Assembly: GCA_947445225.1 (NCBI GenBank)
Contig: CANFCX010000005.1
Span: 1-51,397, forward strand
From: Rhodospirillales bacterium
GTDB lineage: Bacteria > Pseudomonadota > Alphaproteobacteria > CACIAM-22H2
Direction: 5' to 3'
DNA: 51,397 bases
In this document: piece after piece, positions 16,764 through 27,633 of the stretch
How the letters are laid out: each line of letters starts with the position of its first letter
Position numbering within the stretch: the stretch's first letter is position 1
Translations under genes and position numbers: made by a program
The notes under the pieces: generated by a model
What the model was told of the DNA's origin: nothing
What the model saw: only the letters and a program-made list of their open reading frames with translations
Database searches by the model: none

Positions 16764-17486
16764 TTATCCGGCGCGCCGACGGTAGATCAGAATATAGAAT
16801 ACGGCCAGGATCGCCGCCAAACTGTACCAAGTGATGGCGTATTGCAGGTGATTGTTGGGGATGTCGAGCCGGGTCTGCCCGCCGAGCGGCAATTTGGTTG
16901 GGTCGGGATAAGGCGCGGCTTCCACGAAAATCCGCGGCGCCGAGATCCCGGCGTTAGCGGCCATCGCCGGGATGTCCCCAAAAAACCATAGGTTTTGGAC
17001 GGGATTGTTGTCGGGAACGAAGAACGCCTGAGCCCACCCTTTTTGCGCGATCCCTTCGATAACAACGACCCCGGGATCGAGGCTTTGGGGACGCGAGGAT
17101 TGCTGTTTCTTCGCCTGGGGTACCCAGCCGCGATTGACCAACACATAGCCGCCATCCTCGCGCTGCAGTGGCGTGATCAGGTCATACCCGACATTGCCGC
17201 GTTGGGTGTGGGCCAGGACATGCATCTCGTGTTCGTGGAGAAAACGTCCTCGCACCGCGACCCGCCGATATTGCCACGCGTCCGGGTCCAGCGCGTCGCC
17301 GACGGGAAGCGGCACGGCCGGCATCGCGATCCGCGTTTGGATGTTGGCGATTACGCTCTGTTTCCAGGCGAGCCGATTGATCTGCCAGGTCCCCAGACCG
17401 GCCAGGATCGCAAAGCCGGTCAAGGCCGCGACCGTAAGCCACAGCATTGAGCGCTGGGTTGTGGTCTCTGTGTCGAGTTTCATCAT
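16764..17486 (-). CDS. SURF1 family cytochrome oxidase assembly protein
   Basis: Membrane protein (240 aa) of the SURF1/Shy1 family that helps place heme a in subunit I of aa3 oxidase. It has the classical layout: one TM near the N-terminus (LWLTVAALTGFAILAGLGTWQ, about 15-35), a large periplasmic domain with GNVGYDLITPL and YVLVNRGWVP, and a second TM near the C-terminus (YSLAAILAVFYILIY, about 220-234). The family motif NNHLQYAITWYSLA precedes TM2. Two adjacent ATG codons (17486, 17483) could start it. It is encoded within the oxidase operon after DUF983. Confidence 0.93.
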   Translation of the reverse strand: MMKLDTETTTQRSMLWLTVAALTGFAILAGLGTWQINRLAWKQSVIANIQTRIAMPAVPLPVGDALDPDAWQYRRVAVRGRFLHEHEMHVLAHTQRGNVGYDLITPLQREDGGYVLVNRGWVPQAKKQQSSRPQSLDPGVVVIEGIAQKGWAQAFFVPDNNPVQNLWFFGDIPAMAANAGISAPRIFVEAAPYPDPTKLPLGGQTRLDIPNNHLQYAITWYSLAAILAVFYILIYRRRAG

Positions 17487-17542
17487 TTTCGCATCATATC
17501 AGTGTCGGACGGCGCTATGGGCGCGAGGCTGCATGACGCGGG

Positions 17543-17914
17543 TCACGGCGGGGCGTAGTCGTCCCTTCGATGTTTGTACTGCAGCGCGATCATCGTCGCC
17601 TTGAACGGCCGCAACATCCCCAGCGCCCCGCCGATGATGAGCGGCGGCCAGATCATGGCGTGAATCCACAGCGCCGGCTGGTAGCGGACCTCGATGACCA
17701 GCACCATCCCAACGATGATGAAACCCAGAATCAGGATGATGAAGACCGCGGGCCCGTCGCCGCTATCTGCGGCCTTCAAATCGAGGCCACAGGCGTCGCA
17801 ATTTTCCACGACGGTCAGAAAGCCGGTAAACAGCCGCCCCTTCCCGCAGCGGGGGCACCGACACAGGAACCCTGCGTTCAGTGCCCCGATATGCGGAAAA
17901 GGTGGCTCGATCAC
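17543..17914 (-). CDS. DUF983 domain-containing zinc-ribbon membrane protein
   Basis: A 123-residue protein of the DUF983 family. A zinc ribbon is formed by CPRCGKGRLF (about residues 20-29) and CDACGL (about 39-44). Two TM helices follow (VFIILILGFIIVGMVLVIEV and an adjacent second one around IWPPLIIGGALGML). In alphaproteobacteria this gene regularly lies between ctaE and surf1, as here (15 nt after ctaE), which points to a role in oxidase biogenesis, possibly metal handling. No biochemical role is established that I know of. Confidence 0.9.
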   Translation of the reverse strand: MIEPPFPHIGALNAGFLCRCPRCGKGRLFTGFLTVVENCDACGLDLKAADSGDGPAVFIILILGFIIVGMVLVIEVRYQPALWIHAMIWPPLIIGGALGMLRPFKATMIALQYKHRRDDYAPP

Positions 17915-17929
17915 GCCGATGCGGACGAC

Positions 17930-18751
17930 CTAATGATGCACCGGCGCGCTGCCGGCACCCCACCAATAAACGCAGCTAAACAGGAACACCCATACCACGT
18001 CGACGAAGTGCCAATACCACGCCGCCGCCTCGAAACCGAAATGATGGTCCGGCTTGAAATGCCCGGCTTGGGCGCGGAAGAAACAAACGATCAGGAAGGT
18101 TGTCCCGACAATGACGTGGAAACCGTGGAAGCCGGTCGCCATGAAGAAGACCGTGGGGTAGATCCCGTCTTTGAAGTTGAACGGCGCATACATGTACTCA
18201 TAGGCCTGAAAACCCGTGAAGGAGAGGCCAAGAAGAATGGTCAGGCCAAGCCACAACACGGTGCGTTCGCGATCGCCCTCCAAGATGTAATGATGGGCGG
18301 CGGTGACGGTCGCGCCGGAGGTCAACAGGATAAGGGTGTTGAGAAAAGGGATGTCCCAAGCGTTGAACACGGAGACGCCCTGCGGCGGCCATTGATTGCC
18401 CATCGCCTCGGTCGGGAACAGGGAGGCATTAAAAAAGGCCCAGAAGAAGGCGGCGAAGAACATCACCTCCGAGGCGATGAATAGGGCCATGCCATAACGG
18501 AGGCCGAGCTGCACGACCGGTGTGTGATGCCCTTCGAACGTGGCCTCATTGACCACGTCGCGCCACCAGCCCCACATCGTGTAGAGGACGCCGATGAAAC
18601 CGATGGTCATCACCCAGCCGCCGCCGCCGTGCATGTACATGATGGCGCCCACGGCCAATACCAGGGCCGCGATGGACCCGATGACCGGCCACGGGCTGGG
18701 GTCGACCAAATGGTAGGGATGTTTGCGTGCGGTCGCGTGTGCGTCGGCCAT
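17930..18751 (-). CDS. ctaE: Cytochrome c oxidase subunit III
   Basis: Integral membrane subunit III (273 aa) of aa3-type cytochrome c oxidase, supporting proton uptake and stability. Seven hydrophobic helices are visible. Characteristic segments are HPYHLVDPSPWPVIGS at the N-terminus, the FEGHHTPVVQLGLRYGMALFIASEVMFF region (with the conserved Glu of helix III), and YWHFVDVVWVFLFSCVYWWG at the C-terminus. It follows ctaG by 13 nt and precedes DUF983 by 15 nt, all on the minus strand. Confidence 0.96.
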   Translation of the reverse strand: MADAHATARKHPYHLVDPSPWPVIGSIAALVLAVGAIMYMHGGGGWVMTIGFIGVLYTMWGWWRDVVNEATFEGHHTPVVQLGLRYGMALFIASEVMFFAAFFWAFFNASLFPTEAMGNQWPPQGVSVFNAWDIPFLNTLILLTSGATVTAAHHYILEGDRERTVLWLGLTILLGLSFTGFQAYEYMYAPFNFKDGIYPTVFFMATGFHGFHVIVGTTFLIVCFFRAQAGHFKPDHHFGFEAAAWYWHFVDVVWVFLFSCVYWWGAGSAPVHH

Positions 18752-18764
18752 GTCGAAGTCTCCC

Positions 18765-19418
18765 CTATTCCCTTGCAGCCGTCAGCGGCCCTGACGTCGT
18801 TTCGTTAAATGTCGAAGATAGTGCATACCGCGACAAATCGAGCGCGCTCGTCGCCGTTACGCCATCACTTTTGGCGCGGAAAAACGTGTAGTGCAACGTC
18901 ACGGCGTCCAGGTTCTTCAAATCCTTGTCGGCGGCAATGTCGGGATCGATGAAGAACGATACCGGCATGTCCACGACCTGGCCCGGCTCCAGCCTTTGTT
19001 CGCTGAAACAGAAACAGGCGATCTTGCTGACGTAACGGCCGGCTTGTTCGGGCGTCACGTTAAAGGTAGCCGAACCCGTGATCGGGATCGCGGCATCGTT
19101 TTGGGCGCGAAAGAAGGCGAGAGTCTCCTGGCCGACCAACACGCGCATCTGGCGTTTTTCCGGCCCGAAAGTCCAGGGCAGGCCGGGGAACACATCGCCG
19201 TCGAACCGCACGGTGAAAACACGGTCGCCGACGGCCCCCGGGGCGGCGATCGCGCGTCCCGGCGTGCCATCCCAACCGGTCGCCAGACAGAACCACCGAT
19301 AAAGCGGCACCGCGGCAAAACTGAGGCCGACCATGCCGGCGACAAGTGCCGCCGACGACCACGCCGTCACCGCCTTGCGGCGGGCCAGGGATGAGCCAAG
19401 GCGGGCTGCCTTCGTCAT
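18765..19418 (-). CDS. ctaG: Cytochrome c oxidase assembly protein CtaG (Cox11 type)
   Basis: Copper chaperone (217 aa) of the Cox11/CtaG family, delivering copper to the CuB site of subunit I. One N-terminal TM (residues about 20-40) anchors a periplasmic immunoglobulin-like domain. The copper-binding CFCF motif lies in KIACFCFSEQ (Cys135, Cys137), and another conserved Cys44 follows the TM. VDMPVSFFIDPDI and VTLHYTFF complete the family pattern. The start codon overlaps the stop of the 45-codon coxF-like gene (ATGA at 19415-19418), implying coupled translation. Confidence 0.95.
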   Translation of the reverse strand: MTKAARLGSSLARRKAVTAWSSAALVAGMVGLSFAAVPLYRWFCLATGWDGTPGRAIAAPGAVGDRVFTVRFDGDVFPGLPWTFGPEKRQMRVLVGQETLAFFRAQNDAAIPITGSATFNVTPEQAGRYVSKIACFCFSEQRLEPGQVVDMPVSFFIDPDIAADKDLKNLDAVTLHYTFFRAKSDGVTATSALDLSRYALSSTFNETTSGPLTAARE

Positions 19419-19552
19419 TGTCCGCCCATCCGCACGACCGTGATCGCATAGAACAGAAAAACCAACCCGACCAGGACAAGGGCGAGCGCCGCGTTCTTCG
19501 CGCGCAGCCGCTTTTGTTGTTTCAGGTTCATCAAATCGGTCTCGATTGTCAT
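19415..19552 (-). CDS. CoxF-like small membrane protein in the oxidase operon
   Basis: A 45-codon gene between ctaB and ctaG. The product begins MTIETDLMNLKQQKRLRAKN and continues with one TM helix (AALALVLVGLVFLFYAITVV), ending in RMGGQ. Basic residues before the helix predict an N-in orientation. Small proteins of this design, often called CoxF, are found between ctaB and ctaG in many alphaproteobacteria. The gene starts 10 nt after ctaB, and its stop overlaps the ctaG start by ATGA, which strongly supports translation. Its role is unknown; assembly of the oxidase is the contextual guess. Confidence 0.85.
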   Translation of the reverse strand: MTIETDLMNLKQQKRLRAKNAALALVLVGLVFLFYAITVVRMGGQ

Positions 19553-19562
19553 GTGCGACCGT

Positions 19563-20489
19563 TTACCCGACCAACCCGGACGCCGGAACGTGATCGACCA
19601 TCAGAAGAGCGAACAAGACGAACAGATAGAGGATCGAATACCCGAACAACCGGCGGGCCGACGCATCGGTTTCATCCCACCAAACGCGCCAGGCGCCGAT
19701 CAGGAAAAAGACGCCGAGGATGACCGCGCCGCTCGCGTAAACCCATCCCGCCGCGCCCAGGAAGGCCGGCGTCAGGGAAAGGGGCAGCAGCAGCAGCGTA
19801 TAAAGGACAATCTGGCGCTTGGTTTCCCTGACGCCCGCGACGACCGGCAGCATCGGGATTCCGGCCCGGCTGTAGTCGTCGGCCCGGTAAAGCGCCAACG
19901 CCCAGAAATGCGGCGGCGTCCACATGAAGATGATGGCGAACAGCGCCAGCGGCACCAAGGTAACATCGCCGGAAACCGCCGCCCAACCGATCACCGGCGG
20001 AAAAGCGCCCGCGGCGCCGCCGATCACGATGTTCTGCGGCGTCCGCCGCTTCAGCCACATCGTGTAGACGAAGACATAGAACAGGACCGACAAGGCCAGC
20101 AGCGCCGCGGCAACGTAGTTCACCGCCAGGCCCATGACCGCCACCGCGGCGACCGCCAACACGATGCCGAAGCCGAGCGCGTCCCCGGGTTGCATCCGCC
20201 CGGCCGGAATCGGGCGTTCGCGGGTTCGGTGCATCAACGCGTCGATATCCCGGTCGTACCACATGTTGATCGCGCCGGAAGCACCCGCCGCCACCGCGAT
20301 GCACAGAATGGCGACCACGGCCAGCAGTGGATGAATAGTGCCGGGCGCGGCGATCATTCCGGCCACACCCGTGAAAACCACCAGCGACATCACCCGCGGC
20401 TTCAGCAGGGCGACATAATCGCCGACGCTGGCTTCCCCGGCCTCCGCGTCGGCGGTGCCTGCCTCGACCGAGGATTTGAGCACCGCCAT
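19563..20489 (-). CDS. ctaB: Protoheme IX farnesyltransferase (heme O synthase)
   Basis: Polytopic membrane prenyltransferase (308 aa) that adds farnesyl to heme B to give heme O, the precursor of heme A. The first aspartate-rich motif is NMWYDRDIDALMHRTRERPIP (about residues 76-96, written here in part), and the second loop is around GAAAGAFPPVIGW. About nine TM helices are visible. It lies 32 nt after ctaD and 10 nt before the coxF-like gene in the oxidase operon. Confidence 0.95.
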   Translation of the reverse strand: MAVLKSSVEAGTADAEAGEASVGDYVALLKPRVMSLVVFTGVAGMIAAPGTIHPLLAVVAILCIAVAAGASGAINMWYDRDIDALMHRTRERPIPAGRMQPGDALGFGIVLAVAAVAVMGLAVNYVAAALLALSVLFYVFVYTMWLKRRTPQNIVIGGAAGAFPPVIGWAAVSGDVTLVPLALFAIIFMWTPPHFWALALYRADDYSRAGIPMLPVVAGVRETKRQIVLYTLLLLPLSLTPAFLGAAGWVYASGAVILGVFFLIGAWRVWWDETDASARRLFGYSILYLFVLFALLMVDHVPASGLVG

Positions 20490-20521
20490 CGCCGTGCCGT
20501 CCTAAGACCCGGCGCGCCGGG

Positions 20522-22991
<2,470 letters not shown>

Positions 22992-23210
22992 GTCTCTCGT
23001 CCGTCCCTGGTTGTCGTTGAAATCCCGAATGTTCCGCGGCGGGTCGGGAAGCGCCCCGCGGCCGTAACGGCCGTAATCGCTTCGATTTTCCCCCGCAGCG
23101 CAACAACCCCTTGTGAAAATACACTACCTGTCGGGTATGGCTCAACCATGTTGACGATACCGACTTAGCGCCGGCTGCGGCGAATCGTCGCGAGATGCCG
23201 TGCGCCGGCG
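22992..23210 (-). promoter_or_regulatory. Leader and candidate promoter region of the oxidase operon
   Basis: The 219 bases between the DUF3422 gene and ctaC (both minus strand) hold no convincing gene. Reading leftward, TTGAGC (23145-23140) and TGTATT (23123-23118) are separated by 16 bases and form a plausible sigma-70 type promoter, leaving a leader of roughly 120 bases before ctaC. This is a visual match only. Confidence 0.3.
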
Positions 23211-24503
23211 TCATGTCGGCTGCCGATCGAGATCAATCCGCCGCCGAATTCGTCTAAGGCCGATCCACACGCCCGCAATCACGAACGGAATCGCGATGGC
23301 GGTTCCGAATTCGGGATCGATGGGGACGCCAAACGAGGCAATACCGTTGATCGCGTGAGCGACAAGTCCGACCACGTAGTAGCTGATTGCCGCCGCCGAC
23401 AGCCCCTCAACCGTCTGCTGCAACCGCAATTGTTGCCGCGCCCGCCGGTCCATGGATTGAAGAAGATCGCGGCTCTGCGCCTCGACGCCGATCTCGACGC
23501 GCGTACGCAGCAAGGTCAGCGCGCGCGCCAGGCGGTCGGCCACGGCCTCCTGCCGCTCGGCGACGGCCTTGCAGGTACGCATCGCGGGCACCAGCCGGCG
23601 CTCCATGAATTCGCCGATCGTCTGCACACCCTCGGTTCGCCGCTCGCGCAATTCCACGATGCGCCGCTCGACCAGGCCAAAATAGGCCTGGGCGGCACCG
23701 AAACGATAGCCGTTGGCGGCGACAAAACGCTCAAGTTCGGCGGCCAAAGTCGCCAGCCGAACCAGCAATGACTGTTCGTCGGCGAGGCTTTGGATCCGGG
23801 CCAGGGATTCGGTGATGTCCGCAAGCGCCTGCTCGACCGCGGTAACCCTCGGGCCGGCTACGCGCGCCAAGGGCAGCGCGAGCAACGCCATCATTCGGTA
23901 AGTTTCGATCTCCAACAGCCGCTGCGCGAGCCGTCCCGCCTGGCGTGGCCGCAAGCCGCGGTCGCGGACCAGGACTCGGCCGAAGCCATCCTTATGAATC
24001 CGGAAATCGGTCCAGACCTCGGCGAGGCCATCCGCCGGCTGGCTGCCGGCCAGAAATTCAGGTTCGAACCAGGTCCCGAGTTCCTCGGGGGCCTGGATAT
24101 TGGACTGGCCCTTCATAAAGGCGGCGTTGATCGCCACCAGCCGGCTGCCGGGCAGGTTTTCCAGCCAATCGGTCGGCACGCTGGCAACGGCCGGATCGGC
24201 GAAAGGATCGGAAAACGGACCGCGCCGATAGAAGGTATAGGTGCAGAATTCGGCGTGGCGCTCCCATTTCATCCGGAAATCGCCGAAATCCTGGAAAAAG
24301 TGGTTGGCGCCCGCGGGCGGTTCGGCAACACCGAAACGCCTGCACAAACCGGCGAGATGGACACGATCGGCCGCGGCGCCCTCCTCGCCGGATACCATGG
24401 CGATGTGCGAAACCCTCTCGGGCGGCGCGAGCGCGGAGGCCGGCCGGGCGTGGACCTCGTCGGTCAAGGACTGCCGAAGGGGATGATCCCGCCATTGGGT
24501 CAA
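23211..24503 (-). CDS. DUF3422 family protein
   Basis: A 430-residue protein of the DUF3422 family, widespread in alpha- and betaproteobacteria and without a known function. The N-terminus is the family signature (HPLRQSLTDEVHARP, residues 6-20). A soluble N-terminal half is followed by a long helical region (about 215-370) with several ERRxxELRERR-like stretches, probably coiled coil. Two TM helices close the protein (ISYYVVGLVAHAING and AIAIPFVIAGVWIGL), with a short basic tail. The shape recalls CorA-like or membrane-anchored coiled-coil proteins, but no such function is shown. It is divergent from tldD. Confidence 0.88.
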   Translation of the reverse strand: MTQWRDHPLRQSLTDEVHARPASALAPPERVSHIAMVSGEEGAAADRVHLAGLCRRFGVAEPPAGANHFFQDFGDFRMKWERHAEFCTYTFYRRGPFSDPFADPAVASVPTDWLENLPGSRLVAINAAFMKGQSNIQAPEELGTWFEPEFLAGSQPADGLAEVWTDFRIHKDGFGRVLVRDRGLRPRQAGRLAQRLLEIETYRMMALLALPLARVAGPRVTAVEQALADITESLARIQSLADEQSLLVRLATLAAELERFVAANGYRFGAAQAYFGLVERRIVELRERRTEGVQTIGEFMERRLVPAMRTCKAVAERQEAVADRLARALTLLRTRVEIGVEAQSRDLLQSMDRRARQQLRLQQTVEGLSAAAISYYVVGLVAHAINGIASFGVPIDPEFGTAIAIPFVIAGVWIGLRRIRRRIDLDRQPT

Positions 24504-24629
24504 GGGATGCGCCAGGTAAGAGGAAGTTGAACGATCGCCGGCTGCATTCCGGCCGCCGAAGGATTATCTTAAAGCGTAGCCTACCGCCACCCCACCGAGC
24601 GGAACCCGCGAGCGGGAAAGGATTCGATC

Positions 24630-26063
24630 ATGAGCGCCCTCAGAACGACCGACGATCTGTTTTATGCCCAGGCCGGACTCGACCGCGGCCGCATTGAGGG
24701 CCTGGTCGGCGAAAGCCTGCACGGAACCGACGACGGCGAGCTGTTCCTGGAATATCGGCAATCCGAAAGTTTCGCCTTTGACGACGGCCGCCTGAAAAGC
24801 GCCAGCTTCGACACCACCCAGGGTTTCGGATTACGCGCCGTTGCCGGCGAAACCGTTGGTTTCGCCCATGCCTCCGACCTGTCCGAAGCCGCGATTCGCC
24901 GCGCCAGCGCCACGGTGCAGGCGGTGCGCACGGGCAAAGGCGGCAAATTGGCGGCCCCGCCCATCGGGACCAACCACGTGTTGTATACCGACGCCAACCC
25001 CCTCGGCCTCGTCGATTTCGCGACCAAGGTCAAGTTGCTGGCCGATATGGACGCCTACGCCCGCGGCAAGGATCCGCGCGTGCGTCAAGTGATGGCGTCG
25101 CTTTCCGGCGAGTGGCAGGCCGTGCAGATCGTGCGCGGCGACGGGCACCGCGCGGCCGATCTGCGCCCGCTGGTGCGGCTAAACGTATCCATCGTCGTGG
25201 GTGAAGGCGACCGCCAGGAACAGGGCAGCGAGGGCACCGGCGGCCGTGTCACTTATGAACGCATGTTCGCGCCCGACTATTGGCGGGGTCAAGTGGATGC
25301 GGCGCTCCGCCAGGCGCTTGTCAATCTGTCCTCGGTGCCGGCGCCGGCCGGTGAAATGCCGGTGGTTCTTGGACCCGGCTGGCCCGGCGTCATGTTGCAT
25401 GAAGCGATCGGTCACGGGTTGGAAGGCGATTTCAATCGCAAGAAAACTTCGGCCTTCGCCGGCCTGGTGGGCAAACGCATCGCCGCGCCCGGTGTCACCG
25501 TCGTTGACGACGGTCTCATGCAGGACCGCCGCGGCTCGTTGTCCATCGACGATGAGGGCACGCCGACCGAATGCACGACCCTAATCGAAGACGGCATTCT
25601 CGTCGGTTTCATGCAGGACCGGCTGAATGCCCGCCTCATGGGCGTGAGGCCGACTGGCAACGGCCGGCGCCAAAGCTTCGCCCATCATCCGTTGCCGCGC
25701 ATGCGCAACACTTACATGTTGCCCGGCAAACATGAGCCGGAAGAGATCATCCGCTCGGTCAAACGGGGGCTGTACGCCGTCAATTTCGGGGGCGGCCAGG
25801 TCGACATCACGTCCGGAAAATTCGTGTTTTCCGCCTCCGAGGCTTATCTCATCGAGGATGGCCGCGTCGGGCAGGCGGTGAAGGGCGCGACCCTGATCGG
25901 CAATGGCCCCGATGCCCTGACCAAGGTGACGATGGTGGGCAACGATCTCAAACTCGACCTTGGCGTGGGTACCTGCGGCAAGGAAGGACAGGGTGTGCCC
26001 GTCGGCGTGGGTCAACCCACGATGCTGCTCGAAAGCCTGACCGTCGGCGGCACGCGGGCCTGA
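24630..26063 (+). CDS. tldD: Metalloprotease TldD
   Basis: Zinc protease subunit (477 aa) of the TldD/PmbA family; with TldE/PmbA it degrades unfolded peptides and matures microcin-like peptides in E. coli. The family zinc motif HEAIGH is at residues 257-262, followed by GLEGDFNRKKTS. The conserved Cys in GTCGKEGQGVPVGVGQP near residue 450 is the third ligand. No tldE/pmbA partner lies in the window. It is divergent from DUF3422 with 126 bases between, and a small secreted protein gene follows by 27 nt. Confidence 0.95.
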   Translation: MSALRTTDDLFYAQAGLDRGRIEGLVGESLHGTDDGELFLEYRQSESFAFDDGRLKSASFDTTQGFGLRAVAGETVGFAHASDLSEAAIRRASATVQAVRTGKGGKLAAPPIGTNHVLYTDANPLGLVDFATKVKLLADMDAYARGKDPRVRQVMASLSGEWQAVQIVRGDGHRAADLRPLVRLNVSIVVGEGDRQEQGSEGTGGRVTYERMFAPDYWRGQVDAALRQALVNLSSVPAPAGEMPVVLGPGWPGVMLHEAIGHGLEGDFNRKKTSAFAGLVGKRIAAPGVTVVDDGLMQDRRGSLSIDDEGTPTECTTLIEDGILVGFMQDRLNARLMGVRPTGNGRRQSFAHHPLPRMRNTYMLPGKHEPEEIIRSVKRGLYAVNFGGGQVDITSGKFVFSASEAYLIEDGRVGQAVKGATLIGNGPDALTKVTMVGNDLKLDLGVGTCGKEGQGVPVGVGQPTMLLESLTVGGTRA

Positions 26064-26090
26064 CCATCTCGGGCGCAAGGGGTAAGGACG

Positions 26091-26384
26091 ATGCTTAAGG
26101 TAGCCAAGGCGCTGATCGGCGCCATTGCGGGGGCGGGGGCGATTGTGTTTTCGGCCGATGCCGCGGCCCCGGTCAAGCCAGCGACGAGCGACTTGCTGCG
26201 GACCATTCAGGGCGTCCCGCGGGCGCCCGAAAAGGCCGCGCCGACGGCCACGAAGAAACCGGCGGCGCCGGCCGCCAAGAAAGCCGCCACGCCCCAGGCC
26301 AGACCGGCGCCCCAAAGCGCGGCCAAACCGCAGATTCCGACAAGAAGTTTCGGGCGACCCGGGCGTACCGCCGCCGGCCAATAA
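26091..26384 (+). CDS. Small secreted Pro/Ala/Lys-rich protein, unknown
   Basis: A 97-residue protein that I do not assign to a family. It has a clear signal peptide (MLKVAKALIGAIAGAGAIVFSADAAA in outline, cleavage near residue 25). A short segment SDLLRTIQGVPRAPEK follows, then a low-complexity basic tail made of PAA, KKPAAPAAKKAA and PAPQSAAKP units (about residues 45-82). Such tails are expected to be disordered and could bind peptidoglycan, nucleic acid or lipopolysaccharide. It follows tldD by 27 nt on the same strand and ends two bases before the convergent usp gene. The frame and signal peptide make it a likely real gene. Confidence 0.65.
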   Translation: MLKVAKALIGAIAGAGAIVFSADAAAPVKPATSDLLRTIQGVPRAPEKAAPTATKKPAAPAAKKAATPQARPAPQSAAKPQIPTRSFGRPGRTAAGQ

Positions 26385-26386
26385 CG

Positions 26387-26869
26387 TCAGGCGAAGATTT
26401 CAATATCCTCGGCCGAAAGCGAGCCCGGCACGATCATCAACGGCACGCGTAGCCGGCCCGACATCTTGCCGGCCAGCGCGGAGACCAGCGGCCCCGGCCC
26501 CGCCGGCCCGGTTCCCGCGCCCAGCACGAGAATCGAAACGCTTGGTTCCTCGTCCAGAAGTTTGAGCAATTCATCGCGCAGCGAGCCCTCGCGCACGTAA
26601 AGCACCGGTGTCGTGCCGGTCATTTCCTGGACGATCGCCGACAGATCCTGCAGGCGCCGTTCGGCGTCGGCTCGGCGTTCTTGGCGCATCAAATCGCCGA
26701 CGGCGACCCAATGCTGGTCGTCGGCCGGCTCGGTAACGTCCAGCAGGGCGATGCGCCCGCCCGTCGATTTCGCGCGGCGGCAGGCATAACGCAGCGCGAT
26801 ACGCATCTCCTCGCTGTCGTCGACGACCAGAAGGAACACACGCTGCGCTTGTTTCGGACGATCGACCAT
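26387..26869 (-). CDS. Universal stress protein family protein
   Basis: A 160-residue UspA-like protein. It opens with RVFLLVVDDSEEMRIALRYACRRA, the usual strand-loop-helix with an acidic loop. It ends with the nucleotide-binding pattern VLGAGTGPAGPGPL and PLMIVPG, the G-x2-G-x9-G type that suggests ATP binding. The start at 26869 has GGAGG four bases upstream; an earlier ATG at 26884 is in frame but overlaps the previous gene. It is the last gene of the tauE-TIGR02186-usp group on the minus strand. Confidence 0.85.
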   Translation of the reverse strand: MVDRPKQAQRVFLLVVDDSEEMRIALRYACRRAKSTGGRIALLDVTEPADDQHWVAVGDLMRQERRADAERRLQDLSAIVQEMTGTTPVLYVREGSLRDELLKLLDEEPSVSILVLGAGTGPAGPGPLVSALAGKMSGRLRVPLMIVPGSLSAEDIEIFA

Positions 26870-26880
26870 GCCGCCTCCGA

Positions 26881-27633
26881 TCATGCCCGCCGGAAGACAA
26901 CGCCGCCAAGCCAACCCGCGAGGGTGCCCAGAACAACGGCGAGCAAACCATACAAGGCGGCGTGGGCGTGGGCGAAATCATAAACCTCGGCGCTGAACCC
27001 GTCTTTGCTGACGATCAACGGGGTCGTCTGCGCCGCGACAACCTCCCCGCCGCGCAGGAGTAGAACCTCGACCGAATAGGTTCCGGTCGGCAAGTTGCTG
27101 GGGAAATCGAGAGGCGTGCGGAACAGCCTCTGGCCGAGGAACGAGACCTTGCCCACTTCGGCCACGAATAATCGGCTCTCCTGTTTCTGCCGGATCAGGG
27201 CGTCGCGGAAGGCGGCGACTTCACCCGTCGCGGCGGGGTCCACGGGCGACAGGCGAAGGCGGTCGACGCCGAGCTGATACCGCGCGCGCAACGTCGGCGG
27301 CGCGATCTGATCGAGCGGCCGGCTGCTCGCCACGGCATAAAACGCCGGCACACCGGCGAACGCCACATCCTCGCGGTTGACCCACAGGCCCCAAAACTTT
27401 CCTTTACGCCTGACGACGGTGTCGGTTCCAGGACCTCGGACAAGAACGACCACGTCGCCTTCTTCCTCGATGGCGCCGAACAACAGGACTTGGGTGCCGG
27501 CGAAGCCGGTGGTGATCGCCACCAGATGGCTCGACAAATCCGCGACCAGAGGTTGGCCCGCCGCCGGTCCTATCGCCGAGTGGATCAATGTCGCCAACAC
27601 CACCGGCATGAAAAATGATCGACGAGTCATCAT
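26881..27633 (-). CDS. TIGR02186 family membrane-anchored protein
   Basis: A 250-residue protein of the TIGR02186 family (unknown function, usually next to TauE/SafE genes in alphaproteobacteria). It has a signal peptide (RRSFFMPVVLATLIHSAIGPAAGQ, cleavage near 27), a periplasmic beta-rich domain containing LVADLSSHLVAITTGFAGTQ and FGAIEEEGDVVVLVRGP, and one C-terminal TM (LYGLLAVVLGTLAGWLGGVVF) with a short basic tail. The frame runs open far upstream inside tauE, but the ATG at 27633 overlaps the tauE stop by ATGA and gives the expected signal peptide. Co-translation with TauE suggests a partner role in transport. Confidence 0.87.
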   Translation of the reverse strand: MMTRRSFFMPVVLATLIHSAIGPAAGQPLVADLSSHLVAITTGFAGTQVLLFGAIEEEGDVVVLVRGPGTDTVVRRKGKFWGLWVNREDVAFAGVPAFYAVASSRPLDQIAPPTLRARYQLGVDRLRLSPVDPAATGEVAAFRDALIRQKQESRLFVAEVGKVSFLGQRLFRTPLDFPSNLPTGTYSVEVLLLRGGEVVAAQTTPLIVSKDGFSAEVYDFAHAHAALYGLLAVVLGTLAGWLGGVVFRRA

